From Amycolatopsis aidingensis (lineage in GTDB: Bacteria; Actinomycetota; Actinomycetes; Mycobacteriales; Pseudonocardiaceae), in assembly GCF_018885265.1 (NCBI RefSeq), contig NZ_CP076538.1, forward strand, positions 124,001-188,000: a stretch of DNA of 64,000 nucleotides, written 5' to 3'. Shown one piece after another: positions 25,216 to 32,850 of the stretch (positions are counted from its first letter, which is position 1; each line of letters opens with the position of its first letter). Position numbers and translations under genes: made by a program. Under the pieces are notes generated by a model. It made no database searches. It was not told where the DNA came from and saw only the letters and a list, made by a program, of their open reading frames with translations.

Positions 25216-26055
25216 ATGAGCGTGCCTGACAAGCTGATATCCCGTATCCCGAAGATCGGCGAGCAGCGCGACCGCGGCGAGGTGGTGGCCGTGCTCAAGC
25301 TGAACGGGGTGATCACCCCGCAGCCCTCGCCGCTGGCCAGGGGAGCGATCAACCTCGCCACCCTGGAATCGGCGCTGACCAGGGCATTCGAGCATGACAA
25401 GCTGCGCGCCGTCGCGCTGCAGATCAACTCGCCAGGGGGCGCGCCCACCCAGTCCGGGCTGGTCGCCGAGCGGATCCGGCAACTCGCGGAGAAGAAGAAC
25501 GTGCCGGTGCTGGCGTTCGCCGAGGACGTGGCTGCCTCCGGCGGTTACTGGCTGGCCTGCGCAGCCGACGAGATCTACGCGCACCGCACCTCGCTGGTCG
25601 GCTCGATCGGGGTGGTCAGCGGCGGGTTCGGTTTCCCGGGGCTGCTCGAGCGCTTCGGCATCGAGCGCAGGCTGCACACGGCGGGGGAGAACAAGGCCAG
25701 GCTGGACCCGTTCAGCCCGGAAAAGGACGAGGACCTGGAATGGCTGCACAAGCTGCAGACCCAGCTGCACGAGCAGTTCGTGGACTGGGTGCGGCAGCGC
25801 CGTGGCGACCGGCTTTCCGCGGCCGAGGACCTGTTCACCGGGGATGTCTGGCTGGGAAGCAAGGCTGCCGAACTCGGACTGGTGGATGAGGTCGGCAACC
25901 TGCGCGAAGTGCTCGCGCGACGTTATCCTGAGGCCGCGATCGTGGTCGCCGAGCCGAAGAAGCCCTTGCTGGCGCGGCTCGGGCTCGGTGCGCCCGCGGC
26001 CGGTCTGGTGGAAGCCGTGGAGCACCGGCTGCTGTGGTCGCGGTTCGGGGTGTAG
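25216..26055 (+). CDS. sppA: S49 family peptidase (short SppA type)
   Basis: A 279-residue member of the signal-peptide-peptidase family. Nucleophile Ser108 is in AASGGYW. Candidate general base Lys161 (GENKARLDPF) is 53 residues later, the spacing expected in short SppA. NSPGG supplies the oxyanion region. No strong N-terminal membrane anchor is visible, unlike B. subtilis SppA, so it may be soluble or peripherally bound. It sits 29 bp after the LytS kinase gene and 75 bp before the LytTR regulator gene, splitting the two-component pair. Confidence 0.9.
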   Translation: MSVPDKLISRIPKIGEQRDRGEVVAVLKLNGVITPQPSPLARGAINLATLESALTRAFEHDKLRAVALQINSPGGAPTQSGLVAERIRQLAEKKNVPVLAFAEDVAASGGYWLACAADEIYAHRTSLVGSIGVVSGGFGFPGLLERFGIERRLHTAGENKARLDPFSPEKDEDLEWLHKLQTQLHEQFVDWVRQRRGDRLSAAEDLFTGDVWLGSKAAELGLVDEVGNLREVLARRYPEAAIVVAEPKKPLLARLGLGAPAAGLVEAVEHRLLWSRFGV

Positions 26056-26130
26056 CCCGAACGGAGCAAGCAAACTGGCCCGCTTCCGGTGTGGACATCG
26101 GAAGCGACAAACGGCAGGATAACTGTCACT

Positions 26131-26946
26131 GTGAGTGCTCAGGAAGACACCCGAAGGCTGCTCGTCCTCGCCGTGGACGACGAGCCACACGGACTCGACA
26201 ACCTGGTCCACTGCCTGCAGTCGAACCCGCATGTGGACCGGGTCTTCACGGCGGTCGATGCCTCGGAGGCACTGCGCGTACTCGGTTCCGAGGACGAGCA
26301 GGTCCGGATGCGGCGGGACCGCGGCCTGCCGCCGATCGACGCCGTGTTCGCCGACCTGAACATGCCCGGCCTCTCCGGGATGGAGATGTCCAGGGTCTTC
26401 GCCTCGCTGAACGCCGCCCCGGTGCTGGTGTTCGTCACCGGCCACGCGGAGGAGGCGGTGAACGCCTTCGAGCTCGGCGCGGTGGACTACGTGCTCAAGC
26501 CGTGCCGGCAGGACCGGCTGGACAAGGCCGTGCTGCGGGTGCTGGAGAAGATGCAGTCCGCGCCAGCCCCTGAGCTGGCCAGGGAGCAGTCGGTGAAGAC
26601 CGATGACGAGGTGATCCCGGTCGAGCTTGCCGGCACCACCAAGCTGATCCCGCGGTCCTCGGTGCGCTGGGTGGAGGCACAGGGTGACTACGCCCGGCTG
26701 TACACCACCGAGGGCAGCCACCTGGTCCGCATCCCGCTGGCGCAGCTGGAGGAACGCTGGGGCAAGGCCGGTTTCGTGCGAATCCACCGTTCCTTCCTGG
26801 TCGCGCTGCCGTTGATCACCGAGCTGCGCATGGGACAGGGCGGCTACCAGGTGGTCATCGGCAACGAGGAGAAGGTGCTGCCGGTCAGCAGGCGCCACAC
26901 TCGGGAGCTCAAGGACAGGCTGGTCGGCGCCCCCCGTAACGGGTAG
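26131..26946 (+). CDS. LytTR-family response regulator
   Basis: A 271-residue regulator. The receiver has VLAVDDEP, phospho-acceptor Asp75 in VFADLNMPG, VFVTGH and VLKPC. The C-terminal LytTR DNA-binding domain (~165-265) contains RSSVRWVEAQGDYARLYTTE and VRIHRSFLVAL, the family core. It pairs with the LytS kinase at 23825. The downstream membrane protein and symporter genes lie close behind (6 bp, then 42 bp), so it probably heads their transcription unit. The start is GTG; an ATG 42 bp upstream has no better ribosome-binding site. Confidence 0.92.
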   Translation: MSAQEDTRRLLVLAVDDEPHGLDNLVHCLQSNPHVDRVFTAVDASEALRVLGSEDEQVRMRRDRGLPPIDAVFADLNMPGLSGMEMSRVFASLNAAPVLVFVTGHAEEAVNAFELGAVDYVLKPCRQDRLDKAVLRVLEKMQSAPAPELAREQSVKTDDEVIPVELAGTTKLIPRSSVRWVEAQGDYARLYTTEGSHLVRIPLAQLEERWGKAGFVRIHRSFLVALPLITELRMGQGGYQVVIGNEEKVLPVSRRHTRELKDRLVGAPRNG

Positions 26947-26952
26947 GCCGCC

Positions 26953-27495
26953 ATGCCCGACGACGACTTCTACGCCCGCGTGGACGGCGTCCGGCAGCCG
27001 GATCCCACGCTGGGCAGAAGCGTCCGGCGCAGGGCGGAACGGGCGGCGGTGGAGCCGGTTCCCCCGGAGCCGGAATCCGGCCAGGGCGCGCACCGGGCGG
27101 GCAGGCAGCCCGCGCACGCGGCCGAGCCGGAGCAGCAGAAGGTCCGGCGCAAGCGGGTGGTGCTCGCCGACCCGCGCCAGGAGTCGCACACCCTGCGCGC
27201 CAGGGTCGAGCTCGAGGAGCAGACGAGCTGGGGCGAGCTGCTGATCAAGGATCTGATGAAGGCGCAGCTGCGTACCGGGCTGCTGCTCGCCCTGCTGGTG
27301 CTGCTGGTGCTCGGCGCGATGCCGCTGGCTTTCTACCTGGTGCCAACGCTGTCCGACCTCTCGGTGATCGGCGTGCCGCTGCCATGGCTGCTGCTGGGGA
27401 TCGCGCCGTTTCCGCTGCTGTTCGGGGTCGGCCTGTGGTACAACCGGCTCGCCGAGCGCCACGAACGGGACTTCGTCGACATGATCGAGAGCTGA
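26953..27495 (+). CDS. two-TM membrane protein paired with symporter
   Basis: A 180-residue protein. The first ~100 residues are polar and charged. Two membrane helices follow (TGLLLALLVLLVLGAMPLAF and LPWLLLGIAPFPLLFGVGLWY), then a short tail ending FVDMIES. The size, topology and position just before a sodium:solute symporter gene match the small DUF485/YjcH-like subunits that accompany acetate permeases. Sequence identity to DUF485 is not evident. It follows the response regulator by 6 bp. Confidence 0.72.
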   Translation: MPDDDFYARVDGVRQPDPTLGRSVRRRAERAAVEPVPPEPESGQGAHRAGRQPAHAAEPEQQKVRRKRVVLADPRQESHTLRARVELEEQTSWGELLIKDLMKAQLRTGLLLALLVLLVLGAMPLAFYLVPTLSDLSVIGVPLPWLLLGIAPFPLLFGVGLWYNRLAERHERDFVDMIES

Positions 27496-27537
27496 CCGAC
27501 CGAGCCATATTCCGGCTCGGGGTGCGAGGATTCATCC

Positions 27538-29310
27538 GTGCAGTCGAATCCGTGGGCATTGGCCGGTGTGGTGCTGGTCGCCGCGCTGACCTTCTATCTA
27601 GGACACCGCTCGTCCCGGTTCGCGCACAGTACACACGACTTCCTGGTCGCAAGGCGCACGGTGCGTTCCCGGCGCAATGCCGCGGCGATTTCCGGGGAGT
27701 ACCTTTCCGCGGCCTCGTTCCTCGGGGTGGCGGGCATTGTGCTCAAGGACGGCGCCGACGCCCTGTGGTTCCCGATCGGATTCACCGCGGGTTATCTCGC
27801 GCTGATGCTGTTCGTCGCCGCCCCGCTGCGCCGCTCCGGCGCCTACACCCTGCCGGACTTCCTCGAGGCCAGGCTCGGCTCCACCCAGCTGCGCAAGTTC
27901 TCCACCGCGTTCGTGGCCTTCATCGGGATCCTCTACATGGTCCCGCAGCTACAGGGCGCCGGGCTGGCCCTCACCTCGATCATGCCAGCCCCGGCCTGGG
28001 TCGGCGCGGTCGTGGTGACCTGCATCGTCGGGTTCAACGTGATCGCGGGCGGGATGCGGGCGATCACCATCGTGCAGGCCTTCCAGTACTGGCTGAAACT
28101 GTTCGCCATCGCCGCGCCCACCTTCGTGCTGTGCGTGGTGTTCTTCACCGGCGGCGCGGGCGGCACGGCGGGTTCGCTCGGCTCGGTCACCCCGCCGATG
28201 TTCCAGCAGGAGACCTCGGTCGCCATCGAGACCGATGTGGTGCTCGAGGTCGGGGAGCCCACCCCACTGCGGGTCTCGCATCAGGACGACGCCGAGCTGG
28301 TGTGGATCCCCGGAAACGAGTACCGGGTCGACGCGGGCGCCACCCTGATCTTCCCAGCCGGGGCCGCCGTCCCGGTGGTGAGCGGGACGCCCGCGGACAA
28401 CGCCACCTGGCTGCGGGCGGGCTCGGGTGGCACGGAGGGACTGCTCGGCACCTACTCGCTGATCTTCGCGACCTTCCTCGGCACCATGGGGCTGCCGCAT
28501 GTGCTGGTGCGCTTCTACACCAACCCGGACGGCAAGGCGGCCCGGCGCACCACCGTGCACGTGCTGCTGCTGCTCGGGTTGTTCTACCTGTTCCCGGTGA
28601 TGCTCGGCGCACTGTCCCGGATGTACGTCCCGGAACTACTGGTCACCGGTAAGACGGACGCGGCGGTGCTGTTGCTGCCCTCGGCCATGCTGCCCGGGAT
28701 CGCCGGGCAGATCATCGGCGCGGTGACCGCGGCGGGGGCGTTCGCCGCCTTCCTCTCCACCTCCTCCGGCCTGCTGGTCAGCGTGGCCGGCGTGCTGTCC
28801 ACCGACATGCTGCCCGGCAGGGTGCGGGACTTCCGGGTGGCCACCGGGCTGGTGGCGCTGGTGCCGATGCTGCTGGCGGTGTTCCTGCGTACCGAGGATC
28901 TCTCGCTGAGCATCGGGATGTCCTTCGCGCTGGCGGCGTCGACCTTCTGCCCGCTGCTGGTGCTCGGTATCTGGTGGCGCAGGCTCACCTGGGTCGGCGC
29001 GACCGCGGGGATGGCCGTCGGCGGATTCCTGGTGCTGGTCGCGCTGGTGTCCAATATCGTCAGCCGCTACACCGGGGAATGGGCACCCTGGTTCGTCGAG
29101 CAACCCGCGCTGATCACCGTGCCCGCCGCCTTCCTCAGCACCATTGTGGTCAGCCTTGGCACCAAGGACCGCACCCCGGACGATCTGAACGCGGTGATGC
29201 TGCGGCTGCATGCCCCGGATCCGCTCGGTTTCATGCGGGACCGGGCGGTGGCGCGGTTCGGTCGGGCCGAGGAGAAGGCGCGGATGGGTCGCGGACGTCA
29301 CCGGAAATAA
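27538..29310 (+). CDS. sodium:solute symporter (SSS family), acetate-permease-like
   Basis: A 590-residue LeuT-fold carrier with about 13 membrane segments. Signatures: DFLVARRTV in loop 1, AAISGEYLSAASFLGVAGIV (ActP-type helix 2), FLGTMGLPHVLVRFYTNPDGKAARR and the SSS core AAFLSTSSGLLVSVAG. Compared with the second symporter it carries an extra ~80-residue polar, beta-rich insert around residues 220-300 before GLLGTYSLIFATF, predicted to lie outside. The start is GTG behind GAGG. It probably imports acetate, propionate, pyruvate or a similar monocarboxylate (inference from neighbours). Confidence 0.87.
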   Translation: MQSNPWALAGVVLVAALTFYLGHRSSRFAHSTHDFLVARRTVRSRRNAAAISGEYLSAASFLGVAGIVLKDGADALWFPIGFTAGYLALMLFVAAPLRRSGAYTLPDFLEARLGSTQLRKFSTAFVAFIGILYMVPQLQGAGLALTSIMPAPAWVGAVVVTCIVGFNVIAGGMRAITIVQAFQYWLKLFAIAAPTFVLCVVFFTGGAGGTAGSLGSVTPPMFQQETSVAIETDVVLEVGEPTPLRVSHQDDAELVWIPGNEYRVDAGATLIFPAGAAVPVVSGTPADNATWLRAGSGGTEGLLGTYSLIFATFLGTMGLPHVLVRFYTNPDGKAARRTTVHVLLLLGLFYLFPVMLGALSRMYVPELLVTGKTDAAVLLLPSAMLPGIAGQIIGAVTAAGAFAAFLSTSSGLLVSVAGVLSTDMLPGRVRDFRVATGLVALVPMLLAVFLRTEDLSLSIGMSFALAASTFCPLLVLGIWWRRLTWVGATAGMAVGGFLVLVALVSNIVSRYTGEWAPWFVEQPALITVPAAFLSTIVVSLGTKDRTPDDLNAVMLRLHAPDPLGFMRDRAVARFGRAEEKARMGRGRHRK

Positions 29311-29364
29311 CCCGGGTATTCAACTTTCCGGGGATTGCGCGCCGAGGGACGCCCACCCTGGGTC

Positions 29365-29381
29365 ATTCGTATCACTCGAAT
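29365..29381. promoter_or_regulatory. inverted repeat upstream of the acetate permease operon
   Basis: ATTCG-N7-CGAAT lies about 100 bp before the DUF485 gene in the 166-bp gap after the first symporter. It could be an operator or part of a promoter. The surrounding stretch is locally AT-richer than the coding DNA. Confidence 0.3.
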
Positions 29382-29424
29382 AGATTAGGTGCGAGCTGGG
29401 CTGGGCCGGGCATCATCATGCGTG

Positions 29425-29454
29425 GCAGTAGAGCTCAGTAGACCTACCGTTCGT
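29425..29454 (+). promoter_or_regulatory. candidate LytTR binding site (two 9-bp direct repeats)
   Basis: ACCGTTCGT at 29446 fits the LytTR consensus [TA][AC][CA]GTTN[AG][TG] at all nine positions. GCAGTAGAG at 29425 fits at seven and starts 21 bp earlier, the usual spacing for LytTR direct repeats. The site lies 23 bp before the DUF485 gene and could be bound by the regulator encoded at 26131-26946. Its closeness to the start codon is unusual. Confidence 0.38.
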
Positions 29455-29476
29455 TTCGGTGCCAAGGAGGGGTCAG

Positions 29477-29818
29477 GTGGCACAGTCCGAGCACGGGACC
29501 GGCGCCCGGCCGCAGCCGGCCTGGACCGAGGTCCAGGCCGGCCCGGAGTTCACCGAGCTGCGCCGCCGGTTACGCCGCTTCGTTTTTCCGATGACGGGTT
29601 TCTTTTTGGTGTGGTATTTGCTGTATGTGTTGCTGGCGGATTATGCGCCGGGTTTCATGGCCACGCCGGTGTGGGGGAATATCAATGTGGGGTTGATTTT
29701 CGGGTTGTTGCAGTTCGTGTCCACGTTTGTGATCACGGGGTTGTATGTGCGGTATGCCAACCGCAGGCTGGACCCGATCGCGGACCGGATCCGGGGCGAG
29801 ATCGAGGGGGAGGCGTGA
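29477..29818 (+). CDS. DUF485 membrane protein (acetate permease small subunit)
   Basis: A 113-residue protein of the DUF485/YjcH family. A cytoplasmic N-terminus is followed by two helices (FPMTGFFLVWYLLYVLLADY and VGLIFGLLQFVSTFVITGLY) and the family ending YVRYANRRLDPIADRIR. The GTG start has AGGAGG 7 bp upstream. The stop overlaps the symporter ATG (TGATG). The central part is written in T- and G-ending codons, unlike the rest of the window. Works with ActP; exact function in the family is not settled. Confidence 0.92.
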   Translation: MAQSEHGTGARPQPAWTEVQAGPEFTELRRRLRRFVFPMTGFFLVWYLLYVLLADYAPGFMATPVWGNINVGLIFGLLQFVSTFVITGLYVRYANRRLDPIADRIRGEIEGEA

Positions 29819-31440
29819 TGAGCGTGCAGGGTATGCCGCTGGCCCAGGGTGTCCAGGGTGGTAACCCGGCCCTGAACATCAGCATTTTCGGGGCGTTCGT
29901 GCTGGTGACGCTGGTGGTGGTGTTCCGGGCCTCGCGTAACACCCGCACCGCCTCGGACTACTACGCCGCGGGGCGGTCCTTCACCGGCCCGCAGAACGGC
30001 ACCGCCATCGCCGGGGACTACCTCTCGGCGGCCTCGTTCCTGGGCATCACCGGCGCGATCGCCCTGACCGGCTACGACGGGTTCCTGTACTCCATCGGGT
30101 TCCTGGTGGCCTGGCTGGTGGCGCTGCTGCTGGTGGCCGAGCTGATGCGCAACACCGGCAAGTTCACCATGGGCGACGTGCTGGCCTTCCGCATGCGCCA
30201 GCGCCCCGTGCGCGCCGCCGCGGCCACCTCCACCCTCGCGGTGTCCTTCTTCTACCTGCTGGCCCAGATGGCCGGCGCCGGCATCCTGGTCTCCCTGCTG
30301 CTGGGCATCTCCGGCGAAGCGGGCCAATCCCTGGTCATCGCCGTGGTCGGCATCATCATGATCATCTACGTGCTGGTCGGCGGCATGAAAGGCACCACCT
30401 GGGTCCAGATCATCAAAGCCGCCCTGCTCATCTTCGGCGCCGCCCTGATGACCCTGTGGGTCCTGGGCCGCTACGGCCTCAACCTCTCCACCCTGCTCGG
30501 CGCCGCCGTGGAGCGCGCCGGCACCGACGGCGCCAGCCTCCTGGGCCCGGGCGCCAAATACGGCGCCACCGACACCAGCAAAATCGACTTCCTCTCCCTC
30601 GGCCTGGCCCTCGTCCTGGGCACCGCCGGCCTGCCGCACGTCCTCATGCGCTTCTACACCGTGCCCACCGCCCGCGACGCCCGCCGCTCCGTCGTCTGGG
30701 CCATCGCCTGGATCGGCCTGTTCTACCTCTTCAGCCTCATCCTCGGCTACGGCGCCGCCGCCCTCGTCGGCCCCGACACCATCGCAGGCGCCCCCGGCGG
30801 CGCCAACGCCGCCGCCCCCCTGCTGGCCCTCGAACTCGGCGGACCCCTCCTACTCGGATTCATCGCCGCCGTCGCCTTCGCCACCATCCTCGCCGTCGTC
30901 GCCGGCCTCACCATCACCGCCTCCGCCAGCTTCGCCCACGACGTCTACGCAGGCGTCATCAAAAAAGGCCGCGTCGACTCCAAACACACCGAAGTCCGCG
31001 TCGCCCGCATCACCGCCTGCATCATCGGCGCCCTCGCCATCGTCGGCGGCATCGGCGCCAAAGACCAAAACGTCGCCTTCCTCGTCGCCCTCGCCTTCGC
31101 CGTCGCCGCCTCCGCCAACCTCCCCACCATCCTCTACAGCCTCTTCTGGAAACGCTTCAACACCACCGGCGCCCTCTGCTCCATCTACGGCGGCCTGGCC
31201 ACCAGCCTCCTGCTCATCATCTTCTCCCCCGCCGTCTCCGGCACCCCCACCTCCATGCTCAAAAACATCGACTTCGCCTGGTTCCCCCTCTCCAACCCCG
31301 GCCTCATCTCCATCCCCCTCTCCTTCCTCCTCGGCTGGGCAGGCACCCACCTCTCCCACGAACACCTCGAACACAAATACGCCGAGATGGAAGTCCGCTC
31401 CCTCACCGGAGCCCACGCCGAAAAAGCCACCCAACACTGA
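29818..31440 (+). CDS. actP: cation/acetate symporter
   Basis: A 540-residue SSS-family carrier. SDYYAAGRSFTGPQNGTAIA and GDYLSAASFLGITGAIAL are near-diagnostic of ActP; LVLGTAGLPHVLMRFYTVP and FATILAVVAGLTITASASFAHD complete the core. It imports acetate and short carboxylates with a cation. It overlaps the DUF485 gene by one base. Its codons shift along the gene: early codons are mixed, but from about 30300 nearly every third position is C, and lysine is often AAA, giving a strong excess of C over G on the coding strand. Confidence 0.94.
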   Translation: MSVQGMPLAQGVQGGNPALNISIFGAFVLVTLVVVFRASRNTRTASDYYAAGRSFTGPQNGTAIAGDYLSAASFLGITGAIALTGYDGFLYSIGFLVAWLVALLLVAELMRNTGKFTMGDVLAFRMRQRPVRAAAATSTLAVSFFYLLAQMAGAGILVSLLLGISGEAGQSLVIAVVGIIMIIYVLVGGMKGTTWVQIIKAALLIFGAALMTLWVLGRYGLNLSTLLGAAVERAGTDGASLLGPGAKYGATDTSKIDFLSLGLALVLGTAGLPHVLMRFYTVPTARDARRSVVWAIAWIGLFYLFSLILGYGAAALVGPDTIAGAPGGANAAAPLLALELGGPLLLGFIAAVAFATILAVVAGLTITASASFAHDVYAGVIKKGRVDSKHTEVRVARITACIIGALAIVGGIGAKDQNVAFLVALAFAVAASANLPTILYSLFWKRFNTTGALCSIYGGLATSLLLIIFSPAVSGTPTSMLKNIDFAWFPLSNPGLISIPLSFLLGWAGTHLSHEHLEHKYAEMEVRSLTGAHAEKATQH

Positions 31441-31444
31441 ACAG

Positions 31445-31463
31445 GCACCGGTCAGGCCGGTGC
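31445..31463 (+). terminator. hairpin after actP
   Basis: GCACCGG and CCGGTGC pair across a 5-nt loop, beginning 4 bp after the symporter stop codon. No T-tract follows. It would separate the symporter operon from the rhodanese gene. Confidence 0.55.
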
Positions 31464-31511
31464 GGGCACTCACACGCGTCCAACGGCGAGCCGTGCGACG
31501 ATGGGAGGGTG

Positions 31512-31859
31512 GTGAACCTTGCCGACGTACCGACCGCCTCCGTCGCCGACCTGCCCACGGAGGGGTGTGTGCTGCTCGACGTACGGGAACACGACGAGTG
31601 GTCAGCGGGCCACGCCCCGGGCGCGGTGCACATCCCGCTGGGCGACCTGCCCGCGCGGGTGGCCGAGCTGGCCGAGTTCCCGGATGACCGGCCGGTTTAT
31701 GTGGTCTGCCGTACCGGTGGACGCTCCGCGCAGGCGGCCGCCTGGTTGAACGCGGCCGGCTGGGACGCGGTGAACGTGGCCGGCGGCATGAAGTCCTGGC
31801 AGACCGAGGGACGCCCGCTGGTGGGCGAGCACGAGGGCGCCGCCCCCGAGGTGCTGTAA
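31512..31859 (+). CDS. single-domain rhodanese
   Basis: A 115-residue sulfurtransferase domain. Active-site Cys lies in the loop CRTGGRS, a six-residue loop typical of rhodaneses that transfer sulfane sulfur. LLDVREHDEWSAGHAPGA is the family's N-terminal signature. Two in-frame GTG codons are adjacent; the second is further from the GGGAGG sequence and is preferred. The following membrane-protein gene starts 5 bp later. Confidence 0.92.
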   Translation: MNLADVPTASVADLPTEGCVLLDVREHDEWSAGHAPGAVHIPLGDLPARVAELAEFPDDRPVYVVCRTGGRSAQAAAWLNAAGWDAVNVAGGMKSWQTEGRPLVGEHEGAAPEVL

Positions 31860-31864
31860 CCGTC

Positions 31865-32782
31865 ATGTACCCCGGCCAGCCACCGCAGCGACCCAGGGTG
31901 CGCTGGGTCGCCAGCGTGCCACCCGGGGTAGCGCCACGGCGCCGCCCGGTTCGTGCCGAGCCCTATACCGGGCCGCCCGCCTACCCCGCGGTGCCGCGCT
32001 GGGGTTTCCCGAACCTCACCTGGCGGGTGTCCACCGCCGTGCCCGGCACGCCCTCCGGGGTTCCGCACCCGTTGCAGCGGCTGCGGCTGCTGGCCAGGAA
32101 CGCGACCACGGTGCTGTGGACCCTGGCCGGCCTGGCGCTGGTCGCCGCCGGTGCCGAGGTCTGGCGGTACGTACTGCTGGTGATCAGCAGGGACAGCGCG
32201 CTGAGCGCCGAGGTGGTCGGCACCTCCGACGCGCTGGTGCTGGCGGGCTCCCTGCTGACCTTCGTGATGGCGCTGTTCGCGATGGCCGCCGCGGTCTGGT
32301 GGCTGTTCGTGGCGCGGGCCGCCGCCGCGGAGGAGGCGGGTGCGGACCCGCCCCGCCCCGCCTGGCAGGTGGTGCTGGGCACCCTCGTCCCGGGGCCGAA
32401 CCTGGTGCTGTCCGGGCCGATCGTGGCCGAGTTGGAGCATGCCGTGCTGCGCAGGCCGGCCACCATGCGCCCGCGCCCCTCCCGGCTGGTGCTGGGCTGG
32501 TGGGCCGCGTTCGTGGCCAACGGACTGCTGCTGGCCGTCACCGTGGCCGTGCGGTTCCGCGAGGGGGTGCAGGCGCAGGCCGACGGCGTGCTGCTGAACG
32601 CGCTGCTGGACCTTGCCGCCGCCACCCTCGCCGTGCTCACCGCGCTGCTGGTGCGCAGGCTCACCCTGCTACTCGCCCCGATCGACGAGTCGGTAGCCGG
32701 ATCCCGCCCGTGGCGCGTGCTGAAGGTGACCGGCGCCCCCGATCCGGAGCGCCCCGAACGCCCGGCAACCGCCACCCGCTGA
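31865..32782 (+). CDS. DUF4328-like membrane protein
   Basis: A 305-residue protein. A Pro/Arg-rich cytoplasmic N-terminus (~65 residues) is followed by four membrane helices. WQVVLGTLVPGPNLVLSGPIVAELEHAV resembles the P-x-x-N-L-x-x-P-x-x-V-x-E-L motif of DUF4328 proteins. Function unknown. It lies 5 bp after the rhodanese gene, so is probably co-transcribed. Confidence 0.75.
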   Translation: MYPGQPPQRPRVRWVASVPPGVAPRRRPVRAEPYTGPPAYPAVPRWGFPNLTWRVSTAVPGTPSGVPHPLQRLRLLARNATTVLWTLAGLALVAAGAEVWRYVLLVISRDSALSAEVVGTSDALVLAGSLLTFVMALFAMAAAVWWLFVARAAAAEEAGADPPRPAWQVVLGTLVPGPNLVLSGPIVAELEHAVLRRPATMRPRPSRLVLGWWAAFVANGLLLAVTVAVRFREGVQAQADGVLLNALLDLAAATLAVLTALLVRRLTLLLAPIDESVAGSRPWRVLKVTGAPDPERPERPATATR

Positions 32783-32795
32783 CCCAGCTCACCCG

Positions 32796-32837
32796 GCGTG
32801 TTTGCCGCCCACGTACGCGTGTTTGCTCCCCACGTAC
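32796..32837. repeat. tandem 21-bp repeat, two copies
   Basis: Two back-to-back 21-bp units, each reading GCGTGTTTGC-N3-CCCACGTAC with two mismatches between copies. They fill the 68-bp gap between the convergent DUF4328 and P450 genes and start 13 bp after a stop codon. They are far less GC-rich than the flanks. Possibly a dispersed intergenic element, since this family of sequence looks non-coding. Confidence 0.7.
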
Positions 32838-32850
32838 CTGAGTTGGCCGT

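Noticed and set aside
24817..27462. Minus-strand open frame of ~880 codons opposite the LytS-SppA-LytTR genes
   Set aside because: Low-complexity translation, no motifs, no ribosome-binding site; fully explained as a shadow of three real genes.
30850..31866. Acidic, Gly/Asp/Glu-rich antisense frame opposite actP
   Set aside because: Arises from the C-rich third positions of actP; low complexity and no start signals.
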